The position numbers and the translations under genes are program-made. Source: Flavobacterium phragmitis (GTDB lineage Bacteria; Bacteroidota; Bacteroidia; Flavobacteriales; Flavobacteriaceae). From it: a stretch of 64,000 nucleotides of DNA. The notes beneath the pieces are model-generated. The model was given only the letters and a program-made list of their open reading frames with translations, was not told the DNA's origin and did no database searches. The stretch is from contig NZ_FOMH01000013.1 in assembly GCF_900112575.1 (NCBI RefSeq), positions 62,001 to 126,000 on the forward strand, in the 5' to 3' direction. Positions within the stretch are counted from its first letter, which is position 1. Each line of letters starts with the position of its first letter. Positions 1 to 7,396 of this stretch are shown here, in pieces.

Positions 1-521
1 AGATAATCGCCTCCAAGCTCAATAATCTGCTCTTTCCAGAAATGAGTGGTGGATTTTCCAATAATTTTATTCTTATAATTATTATCAGCAATAATCCAAG
101 AGTTTCCCTGCATTTCATTTTCGAGCTGATTTTCGTCCCAGCCAGTATACCCTAAGAAAAAGCGAATGTTGTTTTTGCTGATAGCACCGCTGTTTATAAG
201 GTCTTTAGTAGACTCAAAATCGCCTCCCCAATAAATTCCGTTCGAAATCTCAACGCTGTTTGGGATTAATTCAGGAATATTGTGAATGAAATAAAGATTA
301 TCCTGTTCTACAGGCCCTCCGTTATATATCTTAAAGTTGGCATCAATTTCCGGGATTAAGTCACTAATAGTATATTTTAATGGCTTATTAATTATAAAAC
401 CTATTGATCCTTCTTTGTTATGGTCTGCTAATAAAATTACCGATCTGTTAAAAGATAAATCTCCAATTATTGAAGGCTCGGCAATAAGCAGGTGTCCTTT
501 TTTTAATTTTTCTGAAATCAT
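1..521 (-). CDS. YqgE/AlgH family protein (UPF0301), cut by the left edge
   Basis: Reading leftward from an ATG at 519-521, the frame stays open to the window edge (173 codons). The N-terminus begins MISEKLKKGHLLIAEPS and continues with SFNRSVILLADHN, GFIINKPL, GGPV and later FFLGYTGWDENQLE, which are the conserved blocks of the YqgE/AlgH family. This is a small cytosolic protein family without an agreed biochemical role. Another in-frame ATG lies ten codons upstream (549-551), but the family usually starts close to the KGxLLIA block, so the shorter start is preferred. The last part of the protein is missing. The HU terminator lies just upstream. Family assignment is firm; function is unknown. 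Confidence 0.88.
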   Translation of the reverse strand, partial: MISEKLKKGHLLIAEPSIIGDLSFNRSVILLADHNKEGSIGFIINKPLKYTISDLIPEIDANFKIYNGGPVEQDNLYFIHNIPELIPNSVEISNGIYWGGDFESTKDLINSGAISKNNIRFFLGYTGWDENQLENEMQGNSWIIADNNYKNKIIGKSTTHFWKEQIIELGGDY

Positions 522-590
522 ACGGTTACAATTTTTATTAAATTTAATCATAAAAAAATTAAAATCACAAAAAAAATCGTTAAACCGCAT

Positions 591-617
591 AAAAAAACCT
601 TCCATAAGGAAGGTTTT
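591..617 (-). terminator. Terminator of the HU gene
   Basis: A perfect 10-base stem (594-603 with 608-617, loop ATAA) is followed on the minus strand by a run of seven T. It lies 33 bases past the HU stop codon. Confidence 0.85.
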
Positions 618-649
618 AATTATATTGTAAGTTTAGAGAACTTTCTTAC

Positions 650-922
650 TTAGTTCACTGCACCTTCTAATTCAGCTCCAGCTTTGAATTTTACAACATT
701 TTTAGCTGCGATTTTGATTGTTTTTCCTGTTTGAGGGTTTCTACCATCTCTAGCAGCTCTAGAAGAAACTGACCAAGATCCGAAACCTACTAATGAAACT
801 CTTCCTCCTTTTTTCAAAGTTGTCCCTACGTTACCTAAAAAAGACTCTAAAGCTAATTTCGCCGCAGCTTTTGTAATTCCTGCATCAGCAGCGATAGCAT
901 CGATTAATTCTGATTTGTTCAT
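650..922 (-). CDS. HU family DNA-binding protein
   Basis: A 90-residue histone-like nucleoid protein that binds and bends DNA as a dimer. It starts MNKSELIDAIAADAGITKAAA and carries the HU arm signature around residues 46-68 (GFGSWSVSSRAARDGRNPQT), then GKTIKIAAKNVVKFKAG at the end. Length and motifs fit the family exactly. It is a single-gene unit, with a strong flavobacterial promoter upstream (967-996) and a terminator downstream. No oddities were seen. Confidence 0.97.
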   Translation of the reverse strand: MNKSELIDAIAADAGITKAAAKLALESFLGNVGTTLKKGGRVSLVGFGSWSVSSRAARDGRNPQTGKTIKIAAKNVVKFKAGAELEGAVN

Positions 923-966
923 AATAATTAGTTATTAATTGTTGGTTAAAAAAAATTGTTAATACA

Positions 967-996
967 CAAATTTAGTAGGAAATCCGTTGCGTGCAA
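967..996 (-). promoter_or_regulatory. Promoter of the HU gene
   Basis: On the minus strand there is TTG (994-996), a 19-base spacer and TAAATTTG (967-974). This matches the Bacteroidetes housekeeping promoter form TTG-N17-23-TAnnTTTG. The predicted transcript start leaves a leader of about 40 bases. Confidence 0.8.
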
Positions 997-1030
997 GTCT
1001 TTTCTTTAATTTTAGCAAAAATTGTTGATA

Positions 1031-1080
1031 ACTTGCTTTTTTTGTTCATAAAGAATGTTGTTCATCGATGAAAAGCAAGT
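1031..1080. repeat. Perfect inverted repeat downstream of fmt
   Basis: ACTTGCTTTT at 1031-1040 is matched by AAAAGCAAGT at 1071-1080 with 30 bases between. It lies right after the fmt stop and before the HU promoter. It may end fmt transcription, but there is no T-run beyond the stem, so the role is uncertain. Confidence 0.5.
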
Positions 1081-1102
1081 ACAAACCCCTGTTTTACTGA
1101 GC

Positions 1103-2050
1103 TTAATAGACTTTTGCAGCGTCAGAAAAGCTAACTCCATTTAATAATTCTGAAGCAAGCATTCTCTTTTTTCCTGGCAATTGTAGACTTAATAACTGAA
1201 CAAAGCCCTCTTTTATTGCAATCTTGATTTCTTTTTTATTGCTTACAATTTTTCCAATTTCAAATGAATGAGCTTCTGAAATAAGTTTTGACTCGTAAAT
1301 TTTAATGCTTAATTCCTCGTCTTTATCCTTTAGAAAACACCAAGAAGCTGGATACGGACTTAAGCCTCGAATCAAATTATGGATTTCGGCTCCAGATTTT
1401 GTCCAGTCGATTTTACAGTTTTCCTTGTTTAGTTTATAAGCTGTTTTGATGTCGTCATTGTCTTGCTGAATAGTTGTAGTTACATTTCCGTTTTCAATAA
1501 CTTTTAAAGTATCAATAACGGTTGTGCTTCCTAAATTCATCAAACGATCGTGTAATTGTCCGGCTGTTTCTTCTGGTTCGATTGCGATTTCCGAATTTAA
1601 AATCATCGCACCAGTATCAATTTTATCATCAATAAAGAAAGTGGTAACTCCGGTTTTGGTTTCTCCATTAATAATGGCCCAGTTGATTGGCGCCGCACCG
1701 CGATAATTGGGCAATAAAGATGCGTGAAGGTTAAAAGTTCCTAAACTTGGCATTTCCCAAACTACTTTTGGCAGCATTCTAAAAGCCACTACAATTTGTA
1801 AATTGGCATTTAAAGCTTTTAATTCGGCTAAAAAATTCTCGTCTTTTAAATTGGTTGGTTGTAATAAGGTAAGATTGTTGGCAATTGCATATTCCTTTAC
1901 AGCCGAATATTTTATTTTTTGCCCGCGTCCTGCTGGTTTATCTGCAGCAGTAATCACGCCGACTACGTCATAGTTGTTTTTTATAATGGTGTCCAAAATG
2001 CCAACAGCAAATTCTGGCGTTCCCATAAAAATAATTCTCAATTTCTCCAT
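1103..2050 (-). CDS. fmt: Methionyl-tRNA formyltransferase
   Basis: Transfers a formyl group from 10-formyl-tetrahydrofolate to methionyl-tRNA(fMet) for translation initiation. The 315-residue length is normal. The N-terminal formyltransferase fold has MGTPEFAV at 9-16 and the catalytic block with Asn107, His109 and SLLPNYRG at 111-118. Asp145 lies in the DDKIDTGAMI stretch, equivalent to the Asn/His/Asp triad of the family. The C-terminal OB-like domain begins near residue 205 (ENCKIDWTKSGAEIHNLIRG). The start codon shares one base with the recQ stop (TAATG), so the two genes are translationally coupled. Confidence 0.97.
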   Translation of the reverse strand: MEKLRIIFMGTPEFAVGILDTIIKNNYDVVGVITAADKPAGRGQKIKYSAVKEYAIANNLTLLQPTNLKDENFLAELKALNANLQIVVAFRMLPKVVWEMPSLGTFNLHASLLPNYRGAAPINWAIINGETKTGVTTFFIDDKIDTGAMILNSEIAIEPEETAGQLHDRLMNLGSTTVIDTLKVIENGNVTTTIQQDNDDIKTAYKLNKENCKIDWTKSGAEIHNLIRGLSPYPASWCFLKDKDEELSIKIYESKLISEAHSFEIGKIVSNKKEIKIAIKEGFVQLLSLQLPGKKRMLASELLNGVSFSDAAKVY

Positions 2051-3945
2051 TATGATTTTAAAGTGTATTTATTATTCGCTTGTATGATAATATGATTGTT
2101 TTCGAGCAACTCTTGAAGAACCGAAATAATATCTTTTGTATCCATTTTGATTTGGTTTTCAATTTCTCTCGAAGTCAGCGAAGCTGTTTTAAGCAAAGAT
2201 AAAATCTTGTCTGCAATAGAATCGGCTTCAGTTATTTTTCCTTTTTGGGTAATACAGTAAGAGCAGATGCCACAATTCTCGTTGGATTTTTCTCCAAAGT
2301 AATTCAACACCAATCTGTTTTTGCAGGTTTTAGTGTCTTTTATGTAGTGTAAAACAGATGAAAGCTGTTCTTTTTTAACCTGATTTTGTTTTTCTAAATA
2401 TTTTGCAACTCTATTAATAGTAAGATCATCTTCGCGGATTTCATTAAACAGTATGGTCGCATCGTTATTTTTAGACTTGTATTCTATGATTTCTTTCTCT
2501 TTCAGTTTTTCTAAAAGAGCGATAACTTGTTCTTCGGAACGATTCGATTTTTTTGCAATCAATCCGAGATTTAAGTTCGATTTTACCTCATAAACGCCAG
2601 GATAAGTTCTCAAAATTGCCAGTATGATTTCTTCATCATTGGGATTCAGACTCATGTAGCGAATCACTTCTTTAGATTCAAGCAAAAACTGAATGCTGAT
2701 TTTTTCTGAGAATTCTTGAGACATCGTAATAATTCCCTGCTGACTTAAAAACTGCAGAGCGTTGTAAGTTTTCAAAGTAGGAAACTCATATTTGTTGCAA
2801 AAGCTATTTAGTTTAAAAGAAAAAGATTCATCTAAACCTTCGCCATAGGCAATCTGAAAATAATTACAGAGTTTAATGTACATCGTTTTCAAGAACTTCT
2901 TATCAGGAAGAATATTGATAAACTGCTGCTCGGTCTGAATCATATCCGAATTATTGTAAAGCAAAACCGAAAAAGCTTTTGCGCCATTTCGTCCCGCTCT
3001 TCCAGATTCCTGATAATAATTCTCTAAATTCTCAGGAAGTTGCGTATGAATAACGGTTTTAACATTGTCTTTGTCAATTCCCATTCCAAAAGCATTCGTG
3101 GCAACAATCACCTGAGCTTGCTGCGACATCCACAATTGCATGTTTTTGTCCTTTTCTTTTGCCGAAAGTCCGCCGTGATAATAAGTTGAAGTAAATCCTA
3201 AAGATTGCAATTGCGAAGACATATTCAGACAAGCCTTACGATTTCGGACATATATAATAGAAGGCTGTGGATTCTTTTTTAGAATTTGTTCCGTTCTGTA
3301 AAGTTTATCTTCCACTTCAAAAACCATATAAGCAATATTTTTTCGCTCAAATGATTGTTGAAAATGTCTTGGATTTTTTAATTCTAATTGCGTTCTGATA
3401 TCTTCAATAACTCTTGGAGTTGCTGTTGCAGTTAAAGCCAGAAAAGGAATTTTAGGAAAGAATTTTTTTAGTTCAGAAATTTTAAGATAAGCTGGTCTAA
3501 AATCATGGCCCCATTGCGAAACACAATGCGCTTCGTCAATAGCAATTAAATTAATGGGAAGATTTTTAATGCGCTCGAGAATCCAGTCCGATTGTAATCT
3601 TTCCGGTGACATGTATAGAAATTTATAATTTCCATATTGACAATTATCCAGTAAATCTATGATTTCTTCAGTGTGAATACCGCCCGTAAGAGCAATAGCT
3701 TTGATTTCTCTTTTCTGAAGATTCATTACTTGGTCTTTCATCAAAGCAATCAAAGGCGAAATAACCAGACAAATTCCTTCTTGCATCATAGCGGGAACCT
3801 GAAAACAAATTGATTTTCCACCTCCTGTTGGAAGCACCGCAAAAGTATCCTGTCCTTCCAGAACCGAATCGATGATTTCTTTTTGCAACGGTCTAAAACT
3901 GTCGTGTTTCCAGTATTTTAGAAGAATATCCTGCGCTCCGAGCAT
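2050..3945 (-). CDS. recQ: ATP-dependent DNA helicase RecQ
   Basis: A 3'-5' DNA helicase used in recombinational repair. Walker A is GGGKS at 41-45 and the DEAH box is at 137-140, followed by TATATPRV and, in the second RecA-like domain, GMGIDKDNVKTVIH and QESGRAGRNG. A zinc-binding Cys cluster (CKNRLVLNYFG...NCGICSYC) lies near residues 540-565. After it comes a short winged-helix-like tail (LLKTASLTSREIENQIKMD) rather than a recognisable HRDC domain. At 631 residues it is a little longer than E. coli RecQ. It is first in a two-gene unit with fmt, overlapping by one base. Confidence 0.96.
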   Translation of the reverse strand: MLGAQDILLKYWKHDSFRPLQKEIIDSVLEGQDTFAVLPTGGGKSICFQVPAMMQEGICLVISPLIALMKDQVMNLQKREIKAIALTGGIHTEEIIDLLDNCQYGNYKFLYMSPERLQSDWILERIKNLPINLIAIDEAHCVSQWGHDFRPAYLKISELKKFFPKIPFLALTATATPRVIEDIRTQLELKNPRHFQQSFERKNIAYMVFEVEDKLYRTEQILKKNPQPSIIYVRNRKACLNMSSQLQSLGFTSTYYHGGLSAKEKDKNMQLWMSQQAQVIVATNAFGMGIDKDNVKTVIHTQLPENLENYYQESGRAGRNGAKAFSVLLYNNSDMIQTEQQFINILPDKKFLKTMYIKLCNYFQIAYGEGLDESFSFKLNSFCNKYEFPTLKTYNALQFLSQQGIITMSQEFSEKISIQFLLESKEVIRYMSLNPNDEEIILAILRTYPGVYEVKSNLNLGLIAKKSNRSEEQVIALLEKLKEKEIIEYKSKNNDATILFNEIREDDLTINRVAKYLEKQNQVKKEQLSSVLHYIKDTKTCKNRLVLNYFGEKSNENCGICSYCITQKGKITEADSIADKILSLLKTASLTSREIENQIKMDTKDIISVLQELLENNHIIIQANNKYTLKS

Positions 3946-4009
3946 TGCATTAGTTTTAAAGTTAAAAATTTAGAAAACAGTTCTAGTTTTGCAACTTTAA
4001 AACCTTTCG

Positions 4010-4543
4010 CTAAATTTTGTCTAAGATATAAAGAATTCTGTTTTCAACCGTATCTTTTGGAACCCCAATTAGTTCGTAACCGTATTTTTTATAGGTCTCA
4101 ATAAGATGTTCCTGAATTTTAACAGCCTGCTCAAAATTTTCATAGCGTTCTGTATCGCTTTGGTAAATTTCTTCCCAAGGTGGCAGAATGAAAGTTTTAG
4201 TGTATTTATAGTCTTCACAAGCCTTTGTAAAATATTCCGGATATTCGTCGCCAATATAATCCATATAAGCAACTACATCAGGAATTCCTCTGTCTATAAA
4301 AACGATATTATCAGGTTCGTTAAGAGCATTTTTATATTGTTGGATACGACCTTCCAAAAGCATTTCGCTAAACAAAAGAGGCTTTTCCAAGAACAGTTGT
4401 TCAATGCCTTCTTGTTGTGCTTTCATGGTAACCTGTCTGGAGATTTCAGGATAGCAGCAAAAGCCACGAGCTACCAATTCGTTAATAAGTGTTGATTTTC
4501 CAGTACCGGGACCGCCAAGTAAAACTATGATTTGTTTTTGCAC
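4010..4543 (-). CDS. AAA family ATPase, NadR/AAA_28-like P-loop protein
   Basis: A 177-residue P-loop protein with Walker A GGPGTGKST at residues 10-18 and then CCYPEISRQVTMKAQQEG. Later it has DNIVFIDRGIPDVVAYMDYIG and ends in a nucleoside-kinase-like tail (YGYELIGVPKDTVENRILYIL). This layout fits the AAA_28 family, whose members resemble NadR kinase and nucleotide kinases; the substrate here is not known. The open frame extends seven codons further to a TTG at 4564, but that TTG is the end of a TAAATTTG promoter box. GTG at 4541-4543 is therefore the likelier start. It stands alone upstream of recQ on the same strand. Confidence 0.8.
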   Translation of the reverse strand: MQKQIIVLLGGPGTGKSTLINELVARGFCCYPEISRQVTMKAQQEGIEQLFLEKPLLFSEMLLEGRIQQYKNALNEPDNIVFIDRGIPDVVAYMDYIGDEYPEYFTKACEDYKYTKTFILPPWEEIYQSDTERYENFEQAVKIQEHLIETYKKYGYELIGVPKDTVENRILYILDKI

Positions 4544-4561
4544 AATTCTAAAAATAAAGCG

Positions 4562-4569
4562 CAAATTTA
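4562..4569 (-). promoter_or_regulatory. -7 promoter box of the AAA ATPase gene
   Basis: TAAATTTG on the minus strand matches TAnnTTTG. No clear TTG is seen 17-23 bases upstream, so this is a partial promoter match. It overlaps the longest possible reading frame and argues for the downstream GTG start. Confidence 0.5.
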
Positions 4570-4637
4570 CCTAAACTTATTCATAATTAAAAAGAATATT
4601 TACTAGAAGCGAAAGATTTGGCATTTTTAGCAGATAT

Positions 4638-4710
4638 GGATTCCTGCTTTCGGCTATATCTTTTATGGCGAACCCCGCCACAAAAGGATATCGCCTCAAT
4701 CAGGGCTAGG
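4638..4710. repeat. Intergenic repeat with central hairpin
   Basis: On the minus strand this reads as a CCTAGCCCTGATTG... segment, then a hairpin (ATATC at the outer ends, 4656-4670 with 4676-4691), then GCCGAAAGCAGGAATCC. From memory this resembles an element scattered between genes in many Flavobacterium genomes. The stem has a few mismatches. No protein is encoded. Confidence 0.6.
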
Positions 4711-4756
4711 AGAGAGACATGGTTTTGTTTTTGGAATTATTTATACGATGATTCCT

Positions 4757-5050
4757 CCTGCAAGGTTTTCAAAACCTTGTAGGTGTATTTCGATTTTCAA
4801 TTTTATATGTTTCGTTCCGATGGAACTCTTTTTATATGTCCATTCAAAACAACGGATTGAAATCCGTTGCTACAAAATAAATCGTTCCTTCGGAACTTTA
4901 GCAAAAGAGCCCTTAGGTTCGATAAATATTGTAGGGACGAATTTTAATTCGTCCATCAAATAAAAGTTTAGGGTCTTAAGAGCCGTAGGTTCGGCACATA
5001 TTTAATGCTGTGTAAATTTTATACCTACAAGGTTTTGGAAACCTTGCAGG
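4757..5050. repeat. Hairpin cluster bounded by an inverted 27-base repeat pair
   Basis: Two copies of a 27-base palindromic element (4757-4783 and, inverted, 5024-5050) agree at 26 of 27 positions. Between them lie further small perfect hairpins at 4814-4826, 4850-4869, 4883-4895 and 4935-4954. The 500-base gap between the ATPase and esterase genes therefore holds only repeats, including the element at 4638-4710. I see no gene in it. The same 27-base element recurs at 60740 and 60800. Confidence 0.8.
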
Positions 5051-5073
5051 AAATCAAATGATAGTTGTAAGAT

Positions 5074-5985
5074 TTACTCACAAAACGAATACTTCCCAGA
5101 GTTTTTCCCTTTTTTAGAAGGTTCAATCAAATGCGACTCAAATTTCTTTCCTTTCAAAACATCATTTACAAAATCTAAAACATATTGTTGACCTTCATGA
5201 AAAAGATAACCAGAGAATTCATGTCCGCCACCACAAAAAGTAATCAGTTCGATATCTTTATGTAAATCTCTCATTTGGTTATAAACGGCATAAGAACCAA
5301 AAAGAATCAACCAGCCCGAGGCATTTGTCGGACAAGAACGATGTGAACCTGCAGCATATGGAACCGTGTCATCATTGCTTCCATGTGCTAATAACATCGG
5401 AATTGCTTTTTCTTTTGTTATCAAATTAATATCCTGAATGGCTCCAGAACCTCCAATAAAACCTTTGTATTTGAAATTTTCGGGCAAATTAGTTTTGTAT
5501 AAATTCATCAGTTTGTAATCCCAAAACGAAGCATGAAAACCAATTTCGGCACCGGCACTAATTCCCGAAATAAAGATTTTTGAAGTATCCAGATTGTATT
5601 TGTCTGCATTCTCAATTAAAAAAGCAGTGGCCTGCCACATATCGCTTACGCCAATTTGGATTGCTTTTATTTTTTCAGTCAAAGTTCCTTTACATCCAAA
5701 ATCTTTTCCTTTCATGTATAAACTGTACGAAATACTCGCGACAGCATAGCCGTTTTGCGCCATGAATTTTCCAAAATCTTTTTCGTTTGTACGTTCTCCG
5801 CCAGAAAATCCTCCGCCAAAAGCAAACATAATCAAAGGGATTTTCTCGCCAGCTTTTTTCTTTGGCAGATATAAATCTAAATCCAGCTTTAAAGTGTCAT
5901 TTTGGAAATAAGTTAATGTTTTGATTTCTTGTGCTTGGATATTGCTGGATATAAGAACGATAAAAAGTAAAAGTATTTTTTTCAT
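5074..5985 (-). CDS. Secreted alpha/beta hydrolase (carboxylesterase-like)
   Basis: A 303-residue exported esterase-type enzyme. An N-terminal signal peptide (MKKILLLFIVLISSNIQAQ) is followed by a hydrolase fold. The oxyanion region is FGGGFSGGERT, the nucleophile Ser sits in GISAG, the Asp in HGSNDDTVPY and the His in GGGHEFSG, so a complete Ser-Asp-His triad is visible. The layout resembles acyl-sugar or feruloyl esterases and PHB-depolymerase-like proteins; the substrate cannot be told. An in-frame start 13 codons upstream would spoil the signal peptide, so ATG at 5983-5985 is chosen. It is a single gene flanked by repeats. Confidence 0.8.
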   Translation of the reverse strand: MKKILLLFIVLISSNIQAQEIKTLTYFQNDTLKLDLDLYLPKKKAGEKIPLIMFAFGGGFSGGERTNEKDFGKFMAQNGYAVASISYSLYMKGKDFGCKGTLTEKIKAIQIGVSDMWQATAFLIENADKYNLDTSKIFISGISAGAEIGFHASFWDYKLMNLYKTNLPENFKYKGFIGGSGAIQDINLITKEKAIPMLLAHGSNDDTVPYAAGSHRSCPTNASGWLILFGSYAVYNQMRDLHKDIELITFCGGGHEFSGYLFHEGQQYVLDFVNDVLKGKKFESHLIEPSKKGKNSGKYSFCE

Positions 5986-6001
5986 TGTAATGTATTTTAA
6001 T

Positions 6002-6073
6002 CTCGCAAAGTCGCAGAGACCCAAAGAAATTAATTAAACTTAAAAACTTTGCTTCTTAGCGACTTTGCGAGCA
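6002..6073. repeat. Inverted repeat upstream of the esterase gene
   Basis: CTCGCAAAGTCGCAGAG near 6002 is matched in inverted form by CTTAGCGACTTTGCGAG ending near 6071. A degenerate third copy (CACCTTTGCGTCTTTG) lies near 6150-6165. This fills most of the gap 5986-6243 between the divergent esterase and DUF493 genes. Confidence 0.65.
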
Positions 6074-6243
6074 AATTTTATAGTAATGCTTTCTCAAATA
6101 TAAGCGTAAATTTTACAAAGAAATAATCTTCGATTGCATTTTTCTCTGCACCTTTGCGTCTTTGTAACTTTGTCCCTTTAAAACAAAGTTTTAACCCCAA
6201 AAAAAATCTAAAATCTAAAATCAAAAGTCTGAAATCAAAAACG

Positions 6244-6251
6244 TATATTTG
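6244..6251 (+). promoter_or_regulatory. -7 promoter box upstream of DUF493 gene
   Basis: TATATTTG matches TAnnTTTG and lies 19 bases before the ATG. No TTG is present at the usual distance upstream, so the match is partial. Confidence 0.45.
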
Positions 6252-6270
6252 CGTTTATTTTTAATTACGA

Positions 6271-6567
6271 ATGGAGAACGATAAAGAAAAAAATACCGCC
6301 GAATTTTACGAAAGATTAAAAGTAGAGCTTGATAACGCAAACACTTGGCCAGCAGAATATTTATACAAATTTATTGTGCCTTCTGTAGCAGACAATGTGG
6401 AGCGTGTCGAAAAAGCTTTTGATCGAATGGGAGCGGTTATTAAAACAACAAAATCTAAAACAGGCAAATTTACCAGTGTTTCTGTAGACGTTACGATGCA
6501 CAGCTCAGACGATGTGATTAGTAAATACAAAGAAGTTTCTACAATTGAAGGTATAGTTTCATTATAA
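6271..6567 (+). CDS. DUF493 family protein (YbeD-like)
   Basis: A 98-residue ACT-like ferredoxin-fold protein of the DUF493/YbeD family. It contains EYLYKFIVPSVADNVERVEK and ends with VDVTMHSSDDVISKYKEVSTIEGIVSL, the typical C-terminal strand pattern. The biochemical role is unknown. It is first in a run with a DUF4290 gene (4 bases apart) and murA, an order I recall from other flavobacteria. Confidence 0.85.
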   Translation: MENDKEKNTAEFYERLKVELDNANTWPAEYLYKFIVPSVADNVERVEKAFDRMGAVIKTTKSKTGKFTSVSVDVTMHSSDDVISKYKEVSTIEGIVSL

Positions 6568-6571
6568 ACTT

Positions 6572-7294
6572 ATGATCGAAAAATATAAAAGAGAAGCCGC
6601 AAGCGACGTTGTGTATAATTTGGAATACAATTCTGAAAGACAGCGTTTAATTATTCCAGAGTATGGTCGTCATTTACAAAAATTAATCGATCAGGCTACT
6701 GCAATCGAAGATGATGAAACGCGCAATAAAGCGGCGAAATATATCATTCAGGTTATGGGAAGTTTGAATCCGCATTTGCGTGATGTGCCAGATTTTCAGC
6801 ATAAACTTTGGGATCAGCTTTTTATAATGTCTGATTTTAAACTGAATGTTGAATCGCCATATCCGATTCCGTCAAGAGACGTTTTGCAGTTAAAGCCAGA
6901 GATTTTACAATATCCGCAGAACTTTCCAAAATATAGATTTTATGGAAATAATATCAAATATATGATTGATGTTGCCAATAAATGGGAAGAAGGAGAGATG
7001 AAAAATGCATTGGTAATGGTCATTGCCAACCACATGAAAAAGTCTTTCTTAAGCTGGAATAAGGACACGGTAAAAGACGATGTGATTTTCGAACATTTAT
7101 ATGAACTGTCTGGTGGAAAAATAAACTTACTGCACAGTACAGAAGAGTTGTTAAATACGACAGATTTAATGCGTACAAACAAACGCATGTCGAATAAGAC
7201 AGCTTCTGGAGCACAGCCAAAGGCTCAGAATAACAAGAATAACAATAAAGGAGGACAAAAAAAGAATTTTCAAAAAAACAATAATCAAAAATAA
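6572..7294 (+). CDS. DUF4290 family protein
   Basis: A 240-residue cytosolic protein of the Bacteroidetes DUF4290 family. It opens with YNLEYNSERQRLIIPEYGRH and contains KYIIQVMGSLNPHLRDVPDFQHKLWDQLFIMS. The last 40 residues are Asn/Lys/Gln-rich, disordered and strongly basic (KNNNKGGQKKNFQKNNNQK), which suggests nucleic acid contact, though this is inference. It follows the DUF493 gene by 4 bases and precedes murA, so it is probably co-transcribed. Confidence 0.85.
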   Translation: MIEKYKREAASDVVYNLEYNSERQRLIIPEYGRHLQKLIDQATAIEDDETRNKAAKYIIQVMGSLNPHLRDVPDFQHKLWDQLFIMSDFKLNVESPYPIPSRDVLQLKPEILQYPQNFPKYRFYGNNIKYMIDVANKWEEGEMKNALVMVIANHMKKSFLSWNKDTVKDDVIFEHLYELSGGKINLLHSTEELLNTTDLMRTNKRMSNKTASGAQPKAQNNKNNNKGGQKKNFQKNNNQK

Positions 7295-7303
7295 AAAAGC
7301 TAC

Positions 7304-7385
7304 TTAGACGCTAAGTTTCTAAGATGCTAAGTTTTTTACTTAGAGTCTTAGGATCTCAGAATCTTAGAAACTTTGAAAGAACCTT
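7304..7385. repeat. Inverted repeat between DUF4290 gene and murA
   Basis: AGACGCTAAGTTTCTAAGAT on the left pairs imperfectly with ATCTCAGAATCTTAGAAACT on the right. It belongs to the CTTAG-type repeat family also seen at 9970-9995, 26283-26320 and 26422-26470. Confidence 0.6.
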
Positions 7386-7396
7386 AACAAAGATCT

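Noticed and set aside
337-630. A 97-residue plus-strand frame near the left edge
   Set aside because: It is antisense to the well-conserved YqgE gene and runs into the HU terminator.
4748-4963. A 71-residue frame in the hairpin cluster
   Set aside because: It consists only of palindromic repeats read as codons, with no family pattern.
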